This document shows positions 52,571 through 61,100 of a stretch of DNA of 64,000 nt, piece by piece. Position 1 is the first letter of the stretch. Every line of letters starts with the position of its first letter. The stretch is taken from the NCBI GenBank assembly GCA_008015835.1, contig SSGH01000024.1, forward strand, positions 99,846-163,845, in the 5' to 3' direction. The position numbers and the translations under genes are program-made. The notes below the pieces were generated by a model. That model was not told the origin of the DNA. It worked only from the letters and a program-made list of their open reading frames with translations, and did no database searches. This DNA is from Lysobacter sp. GTDB lineage: Bacteria; Pseudomonadota; Gammaproteobacteria; Xanthomonadales; Xanthomonadaceae.

Positions 52571-53745
52571 AGGCGGTGTCTCAAGTGGAGAAGTTTGGCG
52601 ATCCGATGCACGAAATCGCGGGGGTCGCGCGGACGGGGATAACGCAGGGCGTCTTCTATCTCCGCAACGCTCATGCCAGTGCGGCGGGCGATCGCTTCGA
52701 CCCGCAGCGCGCCGTCGAGCGCCGCGGCGTACGGGTCGCGCCGACGCAACCGGCGCAGGAACGCATCGAACACGGCGTCGTACAGCACCGCGCCGCGGCC
52801 GTAGCGGTACAGATGATCGCCGTTGGCCTGCACGTGTTCGAGCAAGGAGCGGCGTTCGACCGGCGGCGACGGCTCCAGCGGGCCGAGGCGCTCGGTGCGC
52901 GACCACAGCCACAGCGCCAAGGCCAGCAGCAGCGGCACGACGATCGTCCAACCGTGACGCAGAATCAGGCGCAGCAGCGAGGGCACGTCGGCGCTGTAGA
53001 TCAGATGCGCGGTGCCGCCTTCGCCGCGATTGGGCTCGAACAATTGCAGCGCCAGCGCGTAATGCGGGCCGTCTTCGAGTTGACCGTTGCTCAAGAAATC
53101 CAGATCGGCCAGCACGTCGACCGTGCCGCGGCCGTGGGCGACCCGCGCGAAGACGGTGGTCTCGGTGGCCTCGTCGTCCCAACTGAGCAGAATGTCGGGG
53201 CCTTCCTCGGCTAACGAAAAGCGGCGCGAATAGCAGAATTCGACGTGGTCGTTCTCGCGCGCCACGCTTAGGCCCATGCATTCGACGACGGGGTCGTCGT
53301 CTTCGCCGACGCCATCGAGCAGCAGGCCCAATTCGGCGAAGATCGGCGCGTCGTCGGCGTCCAACTGCGACGACAGCGGCGGCGTACCCAAAATCAAATG
53401 CCCGCCGCGGGCCACCCAGTCGAGCAACGCCGTGCGCTCCTGCGAGCGCAACGTGCTCGAGTCGCCGTACAGCAGCAGCGTGTCGTGCGCGCCGAGCGGG
53501 TTTTCGTCCAACTCTAGGCGCTGCCGCGAATTCACCGGGCGGCCGTCGGCGGCCAGCGCCAGTTTCAGCGCGTACAGCGGGTTGTACGCGGCCTCGCCGC
53601 GCGGCGGCAAAGTTTGCACTTTGATCACGCGCTCGAACGTGGCCGTCCACCACGCCGCGAAGCCCAACACCAACAGCAGCGCGCCCAACCCGACCAGCAC
53701 GGTCACGTTGGCGGATTTCGACGTGCGCAAGGAATCGCGGCTCAT
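52567..53745 (-). CDS. DUF4350-domain membrane protein
   Basis: 392 residues. TM near 14-34, then a Rossmann-like domain (HDTLLLYGDSSTLRSQERTALLDWVARGGHLI) typical of DUF4350, a TM near 290-310 and a cytoplasmic helical C-terminus. It often occurs in MoxR/DUF58/DUF4129 operons. Molecular function is unknown. Confidence 0.85.
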   Translation of the reverse strand: MSRDSLRTSKSANVTVLVGLGALLLVLGFAAWWTATFERVIKVQTLPPRGEAAYNPLYALKLALAADGRPVNSRQRLELDENPLGAHDTLLLYGDSSTLRSQERTALLDWVARGGHLILGTPPLSSQLDADDAPIFAELGLLLDGVGEDDDPVVECMGLSVARENDHVEFCYSRRFSLAEEGPDILLSWDDEATETTVFARVAHGRGTVDVLADLDFLSNGQLEDGPHYALALQLFEPNRGEGGTAHLIYSADVPSLLRLILRHGWTIVVPLLLALALWLWSRTERLGPLEPSPPVERRSLLEHVQANGDHLYRYGRGAVLYDAVFDAFLRRLRRRDPYAAALDGALRVEAIARRTGMSVAEIEDALRYPRPRDPRDFVHRIAKLLHLRHRL

Positions 53746-55427
53746 GTCCGCCACCCGAAGCGCTGGGTCAGGCTCTGCAGAATGGCCTCGAAATCGGCCT
53801 CTTCCGGCAACCGCTGGCCGTAGGCGGCGTATTGCCAGACGCGCACCATCTGCTGGAACGCGGTGCGGTCGTCGGCTTCCGGCATGCGCCGCGACATCCG
53901 CAAACATTCGGCTTCGGTGGCGCCCGGCGGCAAGTGCGCGCCGGCGCGCGCGACCATCGCTTCCACGCTGGCGCGATACAGCAACGCCAACGCGCGACGC
54001 GGCTGGCCCTCGCGCCACAAGCGACGCGCGCTGCTCACGATATCGGGCGGCAACGGCTCGACGTGTTCGGCGGCTTGCACGTCGACCGGCGGCGGCTCGG
54101 GCGCGTCCGCGCCGACGAAGCCGCGCAACCACGGCAGCCAACGGCGCGCGGTCGCCAACAGCAGCGCCGCGACCAAGCCGAGCAACAGCCACAGCCCGTA
54201 TTCGCCGATGAACGCGACGAGCTTCGCCAGCCAATCCAATTCCGGCACGGCCTGACCCGGCGCGGGCGGCGTGCGATCGCGGCGTTGCCACACCTTAATG
54301 CGCCGCTTCGGGCGAAGGTCGGAATCTTCGTACGCGCGCGCCACCGATTCGCCGAACTTGCGGTGATCGACGGTGCCCTTCCCGAAAATCGACGCCAAAG
54401 CCTGCGGGGGCGCACCGTCGTCTTCGTCGGGGCTGTGATCGGGCGTTTCGTCGCCGCCCAGTAGTTCCGCGGCCGCGTCTTCGGGCGTCTTCGGCGCGTC
54501 CGGCGGCGTCGCTTCCGGCTCCGCCTGCTCGGTTTCCTCGGCGGGTTTCTCCGGTTGCGCCTGCACGGTCGGCGGCGTGGCCGAGGGCGGCGTCTGCGGC
54601 GGCGGCGGTTGTTGCGCGAACGCCGACGACGACCAGCACGCGACCGCCAGCAACAGCGCGCTCAGCGTGCCGGCGTCGATCCGCTTGCGCATGCGCCGGA
54701 ACGCGATTTCCACGTCCCAGGCTTCGAGCTGCGTGCGGCGATTGAGATACAAGCCGAACCCGCCGCCGACGTAAAACGGCTCGATCACGGCGGTGGCGAT
54801 GTAATCGGCCGTCAACAGGATCAACAGGAACCACTGCGGCGGCCGTTCGCCCCACTGCACCGCCAATTGCACGAATTCGGGAATCTTCTCGCTCGGGACG
54901 AACAGGAACACCAGCAACAGCATCGACAGTTGCACGATGCCGATGAAATTCGCGCACATCAGCGTCAACTGCACCGCATGCCCGCTCGCGCCCGCCCCGA
55001 TGACGCGGCGGCGCTCCTTCAGCAAGGTCGCGTCCGCGCCTTCGAGCAAATCGATCGGCAGCATCACCGCGCGCAGCGGACTGAACCGCCGCCAGGTCAA
55101 ATGCCCGAGCATCGCCCGCCACCCCCAGCGGAACTGCGCGCGGACGGTGTCGCGCAGCGTAGGCGCGTTGCCGAACACCGCGCGCGACAGCACGTAGACC
55201 GGGATCCGATCGAACACCGGCCGCAGCCACCACATCGCCAGCCACGCCCAGGCGACGTTGCCCAGCGACCACGCGATAGTGCAGAACAACGCGAACAACG
55301 GCAGCGTGAGCAACACCCACGGCCCCCAAATCTCGCGCGCATGACGGCGCACCAGCGCGCTGCCCAGCTCCATGGCTTCCCAGCCGGAGCGCGGGCGCAG
55401 TTCCACGGTGAGCGATTCGAGCTTCAT
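53742..55427 (-). CDS. DUF4129-type membrane protein with a proline-rich linker
   Basis: 561 residues. The N-terminal half has about five TM segments. A Pro/Glu/Ala linker (about 280-330) follows, then a TM near 400-420 and a C-terminal DUF4129-like domain (ARRLWREGQPRRALALLYRASVEAMV, EAECLRMSRR, AFQQMVRVWQYAAYGQRLP). SAFAQQPPPPQ resembles an internal signal-cleavage site, which would separate the two halves. It overlaps both neighbours by 4 nt. Confidence 0.83.
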   Translation of the reverse strand: MKLESLTVELRPRSGWEAMELGSALVRRHAREIWGPWVLLTLPLFALFCTIAWSLGNVAWAWLAMWWLRPVFDRIPVYVLSRAVFGNAPTLRDTVRAQFRWGWRAMLGHLTWRRFSPLRAVMLPIDLLEGADATLLKERRRVIGAGASGHAVQLTLMCANFIGIVQLSMLLLVFLFVPSEKIPEFVQLAVQWGERPPQWFLLILLTADYIATAVIEPFYVGGGFGLYLNRRTQLEAWDVEIAFRRMRKRIDAGTLSALLLAVACWSSSAFAQQPPPPQTPPSATPPTVQAQPEKPAEETEQAEPEATPPDAPKTPEDAAAELLGGDETPDHSPDEDDGAPPQALASIFGKGTVDHRKFGESVARAYEDSDLRPKRRIKVWQRRDRTPPAPGQAVPELDWLAKLVAFIGEYGLWLLLGLVAALLLATARRWLPWLRGFVGADAPEPPPVDVQAAEHVEPLPPDIVSSARRLWREGQPRRALALLYRASVEAMVARAGAHLPPGATEAECLRMSRRMPEADDRTAFQQMVRVWQYAAYGQRLPEEADFEAILQSLTQRFGWRT

Positions 55428-56497
55428 CGCCCGCGCGTCTCCTGCGTGCTTCGCCCACCATTCGTCGACCACGCGCGCGGATCGATCCGGTCGGCGGCGT
55501 CGAGGACCGGCGCATTGCGGCCGCCGCGCCACAGCCACACGACGACGAGCGTCCACAGCGCGCCGCCGACGCTGTACTTCACCGCCGCCGGCATCCAACC
55601 GATCGAGGACCAGAACGCTTCGACGAACGCCGCGAACACCAGCATCGCGAAGATGCCGACGCACAATTTCGCGCCGACCTGGCCGGCTTCGATCAAGGCG
55701 TCGACGCGACGACGGCGACCGGGCGCGATCAAATCCAAGCCCAGGCGCAGCCCCGCCGCGCCGGCGATCACGATCGCGGTCAATTCCGGCGCGGAGTGGC
55801 CCGCGACGAAACGCCAGAACGGGTCGCCGTGGCCGACCGCCTGCAGATGCCCGGCGATGGTGCCGATGATCACGCCGTTGCTGATCAGCACGAAAATGGT
55901 GCCGACGCCCGCCAGCAAACCGCTGGCGAAGGTGCGGAACCCGATGCTGATGTTGTTCATGATGTAGTGGCCGAACATCATCAGATCGGTGCCGTCGTCG
56001 CGGCCGATCTTGCGCGCCGGATCGTCGGGGTCGTACATCGACTCGAATTGCGCCAATTCCTGCGGCGAGAACACGCTGCTCGACAGTTCGGGCCACTGCA
56101 GCACGGCCAGGAACATCCCCACCAGCGGCACCACGAACAACACGATCGACGCCCACAGGCAGCCGCGCTGCGCACGCACCAAGCGCGGAAACTCGGCGAG
56201 GAAGAACATCAACGCGCGCCGCCACGGCGGCGCGGGCGCGCGATACAGCACCGTATGGCCGCGCTGCATCAACGCCTGCAGACGTTCGACCACCTGCGGG
56301 CTGTAGCCGCGGCGTCGCGCCAAGGCGAGCTGCTGGCACAGGCGGCGATAACGCGCGGGCACGTCCTCATCGCGCATGCCCTCCCATGCGTCCCGATTCT
56401 TGCGCACGACGCGCGGGTTGTCGCCGCGCAGCCGCAGCCACTCCTCCAGCGCTTTCCACTCGGGCTCGTAACGGGCGACGAACGCTTCTTGTCTCAT
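55424..56497 (-). CDS. SpoIIM-like (stage II sporulation protein M family) membrane protein
   Basis: 357 residues. An N-terminal helical cytoplasmic part precedes five or six TM segments including FGHYIMNNISIGFRTFASGLLAGVGTIFVL and HSAPELTAIVIAGAAGLRLG, the family signature. In non-sporulating bacteria it accompanies RDD/DUF4129/MoxR genes. Function unknown. Confidence 0.92.
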   Translation of the reverse strand: MRQEAFVARYEPEWKALEEWLRLRGDNPRVVRKNRDAWEGMRDEDVPARYRRLCQQLALARRRGYSPQVVERLQALMQRGHTVLYRAPAPPWRRALMFFLAEFPRLVRAQRGCLWASIVLFVVPLVGMFLAVLQWPELSSSVFSPQELAQFESMYDPDDPARKIGRDDGTDLMMFGHYIMNNISIGFRTFASGLLAGVGTIFVLISNGVIIGTIAGHLQAVGHGDPFWRFVAGHSAPELTAIVIAGAAGLRLGLDLIAPGRRRRVDALIEAGQVGAKLCVGIFAMLVFAAFVEAFWSSIGWMPAAVKYSVGGALWTLVVVWLWRGGRNAPVLDAADRIDPRAWSTNGGRSTQETRGR

Positions 56498-57195
56498 GCG
56501 CGCCCCAGCAACCAGTTCGCCACGCCCTGCAGCCGCCGCACGCCGAGCGCGCCGCCGCTGCCGACCGCCGGCGCGGCGATATTGGCCAATTCTTCCTGGC
56601 GCGCGGGCGTGAGCGCCTGCGCGCGTTCGGCGAATGCGATCACCGCGGCCTGTTCCTGCGGCTGCAGCGGCATCGACGGCGCATACGCGCCTTCCAAGCG
56701 CGACAACGGATGGGAGGGCTCGCGCGGCGCATGGATCACCACGGTCTTCGCGACCATATCGCCGAGCCGGCGCCCCCACGGGTCGGTGTAGCCGACGATC
56801 ACGCCGACCGCATAGCCCAGCGGCAGAAAATCCACGGTGCGCAGCAGATTGCGCGCGAACGACGCCAACCAACCCACCGGCGCGCCGTCGGCGGCGATCA
56901 CCCGCAGCGACATCGCGCGCTTACCGGGCGTCTGGCCGTCCATCATCGCCTCGAAGACGATCGGATAGCCCCACATCGTCGCGAACAGCAGCACCAGGTA
57001 CACGCCCATCCCGGCTTCGCCGCTCATCGCCAAGATCATCGAAAACACACTGAGCACCGCATAGCGGATGCCCGCGTCGATCAACCACGCCATGGCCCGC
57101 GGCACCGGGCCGGCGGCGGGCAAGCGCAAGGCCACGCCTTCGGGCGTGTAGACCTCACGGACCGTATCGAGCAACGCCTCCGGACGTTTCGCCAT
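56494..57195 (-). CDS. RDD-family membrane protein
   Basis: 233 residues. Three or four TM segments include ALSVFSMILAMSG. The family motif is in GYPIVFEAMMDGQTPGKRAMSLRVI and RNLLRTVDFLP. It is the first gene of the six-gene operon; the 4-nt overlap with the SpoIIM-like gene is kept through the whole operon. Confidence 0.92.
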   Translation of the reverse strand: MAKRPEALLDTVREVYTPEGVALRLPAAGPVPRAMAWLIDAGIRYAVLSVFSMILAMSGEAGMGVYLVLLFATMWGYPIVFEAMMDGQTPGKRAMSLRVIAADGAPVGWLASFARNLLRTVDFLPLGYAVGVIVGYTDPWGRRLGDMVAKTVVIHAPREPSHPLSRLEGAYAPSMPLQPQEQAAVIAFAERAQALTPARQEELANIAAPAVGSGGALGVRRLQGVANWLLGRA

Positions 57196-57691
57196 CAGCG
57201 TCTCATCGTCCGAAGCGCGGCGTCCTCGCGCGGCGCGGCGGGGGCGGCCTGAGCGGCCCGTCTCGTCTCCTGCATCGTCCCGCCCTCGTTCCCCTGCGCG
57301 CCGTCGTCGTGTCCGCGCCTACTGTACCGTCCCGACGCGCGCTTGAGAAACCGCAGCGCGCGAACGCCCGGGCATCGCGGCGCATCGCAACATTCGAGAC
57401 CTCGCCGCGCCGAACGGCGCGGACGCGCTCGGGCCGAAGACGGCCGCCGCTCTGCGGCATCGGACCTTGCGAAATCGGGTCTTTTGAAATCGGGGTTCGT
57501 GAGCCGCGCTTCGCGACATCGAACCCGATGCGGCACGGCTGCGCGCGCGCATTTGTGAAATCCGGACGTGCGGAATCGGCCCCGACGAAAGCCGGGCGTC
57601 GTGGAAACCCGTTTTGTGGGCGCTCGTCTGATGAGGGCTGCCTAATGAACGCCGCCTTGTGAACGACGCCCGCCGCCCTTCAGGATGCGCC
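57196..57691. other. Gene-free interval with a decayed pentapeptide-like repeat tract
   Basis: 496 bp without an intact gene. From about 57470 to 57660 short GAAA-CGG blocks recur about every 15 nt (57471, 57486, 57557, 57572, 57587, 57603). On the minus strand different frames read pieces such as ADSARPDFTNA and LTNPDFKRPDFARSDA, which look like pentapeptide repeats (xDFxx). This is probably a frameshifted remnant; the call is tentative. Confidence 0.4.
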
Positions 57692-57976
57692 ATGGCCGCA
57701 ACCCCTCCCTCCGACCCGACCCCGCACTGCCGCCCCGGCTGCGGCGCCTGCTGCATCGCGCCCTCCATCGCCAGCCCACTGCCCGGCATGCCGCACGGCA
57801 AACCCGCCGGCATCCCCTGCGTCCAGCTCGACGACGCCTACCGCTGTCGCCTCTTCGGCCGCCCCGAACGCCCCGCGTTCTGCAGCCGACTCCGTCCGCA
57901 ACACGAGATGTGCGGCGAACATCGCGAAGAGGCGATGGAGATTCTATCGGTGCTGGAGATGCGGACGCGGCCGTGA
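57692..57976 (+). CDS. YkgJ-family cysteine-cluster protein
   Basis: 94 residues. CRPGCGACCIAPSI near the N-terminus and further Cys in IPCVQL, YRCRLF, AFCSRL and MCGEH give the CxxxCxxCC...C...C pattern of the UPF0153/YkgJ family, thought to bind zinc or an iron-sulfur cluster. The only plus-strand gene in this part of the window. Confidence 0.88.
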   Translation: MAATPPSDPTPHCRPGCGACCIAPSIASPLPGMPHGKPAGIPCVQLDDAYRCRLFGRPERPAFCSRLRPQHEMCGEHREEAMEILSVLEMRTRP

Positions 57977-58059
57977 GGGTTCGTCCCGACCGTTGAATAT
58001 TCGAGTCTATGGCGAGCCCCCACCGCTAAAGCGCCAATGCCGGTCTATTCGGCCGCCCC

Positions 58060-58118
58060 TCTAGCGACTTAAATAATTAAAACCACGAATTAGCGTTGAC
58101 TTAAATGGATTGTTAGGC
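58060..58118 (-). other. attC: attC-like site
   Basis: On the minus strand it starts GCCTAACAATCCATTTAAGT and ends ATTTAAGTCGCTAGAG (59 bp). The first core is canonical; the last, GCTAGAG, is one or two bases from GTTRRRY. The stop TAA of the Imm10-like gene lies inside the first core. Confidence 0.72.
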
Positions 58119-58499
58119 ATTAGAGAAATGCAAATCGCTCGTGCCGCGAAAGATATGGGTTAGCGATTCCTTGAGTTGCAGAAAACCCTCTTGCGGAATA
58201 GAGAACGAAACTCCGACGTGAGTAGCTCCACCGAGCAATTCCATCCCTTCAGCGCTCAGCATTACCTCAAGGTGTTCGGCGCCCAGCACTGCACTCTCAA
58301 TGAGCCCATAGCCAGACCATCTCTGGCCGCACCATTCCAGGTGTGGAGTATCGGTACCGTCGTCAATGCTCTCAAAATCTCTCTGGAGCAATAGATAATT
58401 CTCAGACGCTTCTGAGTCGTTCGCAAACCCAACGAAATGGCAAATCTTTTCGGGATGCTCGGTTACAACGATAGAGGCTTGAAGTGCGAGTATGTGCAT
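58113..58499 (-). CDS. Imm10-like immunity protein
   Basis: 128 residues. GFANDSEASENYLLLQRDF, EWCGQRWSGYGLIE and a C-terminal LKESLTHIF follow the Imm10 family pattern (YLLLQR; Q..S.YGG). Imm10 proteins neutralise toxins of Rhs/CDI-type systems. No toxin is adjacent. It lies in a cassette between two attC-like sites. Confidence 0.65.
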   Translation of the reverse strand: MHILALQASIVVTEHPEKICHFVGFANDSEASENYLLLQRDFESIDDGTDTPHLEWCGQRWSGYGLIESAVLGAEHLEVMLSAEGMELLGGATHVGVSFSIPQEGFLQLKESLTHIFRGTSDLHFSNA

Positions 58500-58505
58500 A
58501 CTGCC

Positions 58506-58565
58506 GCCTAATGCTTGATTTGAGCCGGACGATGAAGCGGCATCGACATAAACGAGCCGTTAGGC
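58506..58565 (-). other. attC: attC site, best-preserved
   Basis: On the minus strand: GCCTAACGGCTCG ... TCAAGCATTAGGC, 60 bp, with both 7-bp cores (GCCTAAC, ATTAGGC) near-perfect. Inner arms pair imperfectly (GGCTCGTTTATGTCG opposite CCGGCTCAAATCAAGC), as needed for a folded single-strand attC. Confidence 0.82.
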
Positions 58566-58571
58566 GACAGC

Positions 58572-58937
58572 CTACTCTTCTCGAAGTCGCCCGGTGCGAG
58601 AAAGCAGGTCTAACGCGGTTCGAGCGCAAGTGACGAAGCATCGCCAGGACGGCTCTTCAGACAATGCGCTCAGATCAGGCATGGGATCGGGGGTGTCGGC
58701 GACAAGCGTTTCCCACGCCGCGTCGAATGCGACCACCGCCGCAAGCTCATCCTTCGATAGGCTGGCGGCGGGAGGCGGTCCAAGCGCCGCCTCTCGCCAG
58801 TCGCCCCACCAGTTGACAATGCTCGCCGGACCGAACATGACATGGCACTCAGGATCGGCGGCGATTTCGAGGCAGTCGATAACACGGTTGCGAAACCGCC
58901 GAGACATGACATCGGCCGAAGGTGGTTGAGCTTGCAT
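58572..58937 (-). CDS. Cassette gene of unknown function
   Basis: 121 residues from the ATG at 58937. RFRNRVIDCLEIAADPECHVMFG and WRCFVTCARTALDLLSR suggest an all-helical cytoplasmic protein. No family recognised. It lies between attC-like sites at 58506-58565 and 58943-59002, each within a few nt of the gene ends. Confidence 0.65.
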   Translation of the reverse strand: MQAQPPSADVMSRRFRNRVIDCLEIAADPECHVMFGPASIVNWWGDWREAALGPPPAASLSKDELAAVVAFDAAWETLVADTPDPMPDLSALSEEPSWRCFVTCARTALDLLSRTGRLREE

Positions 58938-58942
58938 CTGTC

Positions 58943-59002
58943 GCCCGAAAAAATAGTCAAGCCGCGCCGTTAGACGGCGTCGGCGCGGAGAAATGGTTAG
59001 GC
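58943..59002 (-). other. attC: attC-like site, one degenerate core
   Basis: On the minus strand it starts GCCTAACCATTTCTCC. The inner palindrome CGCGCCGACGCCGTCTAACG...GCG is followed by GGCTTGACT. The other core reads TTCGGGC instead of GTTRRRY. Confidence 0.62.
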
Positions 59003-59008
59003 TCCAGG

Positions 59009-59431
59009 TCACGGCCTGAAACGCCTGCGCTTCGCAACGAACGCGAAGACGATGAGCGTAGGAAAAACGACAGCGACAACAGCCGCGCTAGAGATCTCAT
59101 CTCGCAAGCGCGCGTGCGGATCGCCTAGGCCCGACACTTCGGGCGTAGTGGCGACGTAATAAAGGGATATGGGATCGCCGACAGTGAGCGAACCGAACTC
59201 AGGATTGCCGTAACCGGCCCGGTCGACACCCGAATGGCGAACGCCTCCCACTCGATAGGAATAGCGTACGGCCTGGTGATGGGCCGGCTCCAGCGCCAGG
59301 ACGACGCCTTGCGTTTCGACGCCCTGCGAGGCGAGCGCGCGAAGATGAGAGATGCTTTGAGCGCCGACAAGCGATCCGATGCAGAGCGCAAGTGCGATCC
59401 AAGAGGCGATGTAGGCCAATACACGTTTCAT
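59009..59431 (-). CDS. DUF3592-family membrane protein
   Basis: 140 residues. TM segments near 5-25 and 112-132 flank an extracytoplasmic domain with VRYSYRVGGVRHSGV, and VGDPISLYYVATTPEVS, the DUF3592 hallmark. Function unknown; common in accessory regions. It lies in a cassette. Confidence 0.85.
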   Translation of the reverse strand: MKRVLAYIASWIALALCIGSLVGAQSISHLRALASQGVETQGVVLALEPAHHQAVRYSYRVGGVRHSGVDRAGYGNPEFGSLTVGDPISLYYVATTPEVSGLGDPHARLRDEISSAAVVAVVFPTLIVFAFVAKRRRFRP

Positions 59432-59434
59432 AGA

Positions 59435-59498
59435 ACCTAACGTCCGACATCAGGGGCATCCGCAAACGGTTGCCCCCCACGTGTCCGCCGGGGCGACC
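59435..59498 (-). other. attC: attC-like site, one degenerate core
   Basis: On the minus strand it ends GATGTCGGACGTTAGGT, with core GTTAGGT matching GTTRRRY. GGACACG...CGTTTGCGG and GGCGGACACGTGGGG give the paired arms. The start core is GTCGCCC, not RYYYAAC. Confidence 0.6.
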
Positions 59499-59954
59499 TC
59501 ACTCCCAATGCTGCGCGACTGCGTTCGGCACGCCATCGGCATGCCAAACGCTCCAGTGATCGAGAGGCGGAGGTCCTTCCAGGATAACCTCCCCGGAGAC
59601 CCTGCCCGAGTCTTGATGCAGCGTCACGCGCTCGGGCGTCAACGCGACGATGCGCTCCCTGAGCGCCAGAGGCCTGCGTTCGGCCTCGCACGCCAACAGG
59701 ATGCGCACCTCTCGCTCGAGGCCCGCGACATCGCCGGCGATCTTGCGCGCGACATGGAGGTAATCCGGCGTGGGCGCCGACGCCTTTTTGTAACGGAAGA
59801 TCTGTAGATAGAACCGACCGGCCGGCGCGAGCGGCTGCGACACCCAGCTTTCCGAGGATGGGCGCCAACGCATGACGCCCAACACGGGGTCGTCGTGGTC
59901 ATGCACCACCGAGCGCGCAAAGAGCGAGGTTAAGATCGATTTCAGAGCGTTCAT
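59499..59954 (-). CDS. Protein of unknown function
   Basis: 151 residues, cytoplasmic by composition. Notable stretches: GRFYLQIFRYKKASAPTPDY, VRILLACEAERRPLALRERI and a final EGPPPLDHWSVWHADGV. No family recognised. It ends in an attC-like site; no such site separates it from the SF0329-like gene upstream (34 nt), so the two may form one cassette or the array may end here. Confidence 0.65.
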   Translation of the reverse strand: MNALKSILTSLFARSVVHDHDDPVLGVMRWRPSSESWVSQPLAPAGRFYLQIFRYKKASAPTPDYLHVARKIAGDVAGLEREVRILLACEAERRPLALRERIVALTPERVTLHQDSGRVSGEVILEGPPPLDHWSVWHADGVPNAVAQHWE

Positions 59955-59988
59955 CGCGGCTCACGGCGTCGGTGGAAATCGATACGGC

Positions 59989-60570
59989 CTAGTTTTCGAA
60001 CTCGGGGGCGTCGCCGTCAAGCGGCGACGCGCTCCGCATGGCGCGGAGAGGAGGGGGCGCCATGCCCTCGGCGCTTTTTCGGAACTCGAAAAGCATGGCG
60101 ACCAGAGGGTGTTCGTTCGATGCATCGAACGAGGAAAGCCTCCGCTTACCGAATCGACGATCCAGAACGGCCAACCCGCGAATGATCGGACTTCGCGAGA
60201 TTAACGCCTGATCGATGGACATGTGGAGAAATTCGAACAAAGCGCTGGCGAACTCCCATTGAGAGAAAATCCCCCGCTCCGCCATCCGTCGATTCGCCTC
60301 GTCGTATGCGGCGTAGTACCCCTCCTGTTGCTCCGAATCGCGGTGATCCAAGCAACCTCGATCGACCCGAAGCCGGTGGGCCGTGGCGTAATACTCGTTC
60401 AAGTAAGTTTGAGTGCCCATGGAGGCGACCCGAACTCGATCGAGGGTGATCCAGCCCTCTCCGACCTCGTCGTGGGAATGTCGATATCGGGTCGTCCAAA
60501 ATTGGACTCTCCCCCGAACCGATTCGGCCAAGGAGTCTTCGACCCGCTTTTTGACTCGACTCCATTTCAT
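59989..60570 (-). CDS. SF0329-family protein
   Basis: 193 residues. The N-terminus MKWSRVKKRVEDSLAESVRG and FWTTRYRHSHDEVGEGWITLD match the SF0329 family, small proteins of unknown function often found near Rhs and polymorphic-toxin loci. The C-terminal half contains NEHPLVAMLFEFRKSAEG. An immunity role is inferred from context. Confidence 0.7.
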   Translation of the reverse strand: MKWSRVKKRVEDSLAESVRGRVQFWTTRYRHSHDEVGEGWITLDRVRVASMGTQTYLNEYYATAHRLRVDRGCLDHRDSEQQEGYYAAYDEANRRMAERGIFSQWEFASALFEFLHMSIDQALISRSPIIRGLAVLDRRFGKRRLSSFDASNEHPLVAMLFEFRKSAEGMAPPPLRAMRSASPLDGDAPEFEN

Positions 60571-60626
60571 ATCGACGCATCCTAATACCCGAATTCAGTC
60601 GGCCAGGGGGCCGCGGCGCGATCGCA

Positions 60627-61100
60627 TCATCGGATGAAGCGAAGTCTGGTGTCGTTTCCGATCCCCTCGAAAACGAATCCAGCGCCCGACTCGAAGTTCA
60701 GGCGAAACACACCGTGTTTCATCGAGGCTTCGCTGATTTTCTCGCCTTTGACGCCATACATTTCGCAAAGATCCCAATACGCTTGTTCGTCATCCAAATT
60801 CTCTTCTCGATCGGGGCCATCGCAGGCATCGAGAAACAGAACGCCTTCATCCAAGAAAATCCGCAGCCAAAGCCCTCCCACAAGAACATAGAAGAGAAGC
60901 CCAAACTTTTGGTCGCCATCTTGGACCGCCAGCAGGCCGTCCATAGAATGACCGACGAGTTCGGGAATCTCGGTTTCGGTGTGCTGCCTGGTAAGAGTTG
61001 CTTTCAAAATCGAGCCTTCGAATTTGGATGAGCTTATTGCGTGCCGATAGTGTTTCGCTTTGCGATACTCGAACCCGAAGCTGGATTCGAAGACGATCAT
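60627..61100 (-). CDS. Protein of unknown function, possible immunity protein
   Basis: From the ATG at 61100, 157 residues. An upstream GTG at 61217 would add 39 basic residues that lie in the decayed segment described next. GLLFYVLVGGLWLRIFLDEGVLFLD is hydrophobic, and YGVKGEKISEASMKHGVFRL precedes an end in NDTRLRFIR. No family recognised. No clear ribosome site precedes the ATG. Confidence 0.5.
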   Translation of the reverse strand: MIVFESSFGFEYRKAKHYRHAISSSKFEGSILKATLTRQHTETEIPELVGHSMDGLLAVQDGDQKFGLLFYVLVGGLWLRIFLDEGVLFLDACDGPDREENLDDEQAYWDLCEMYGVKGEKISEASMKHGVFRLNFESGAGFVFEGIGNDTRLRFIR

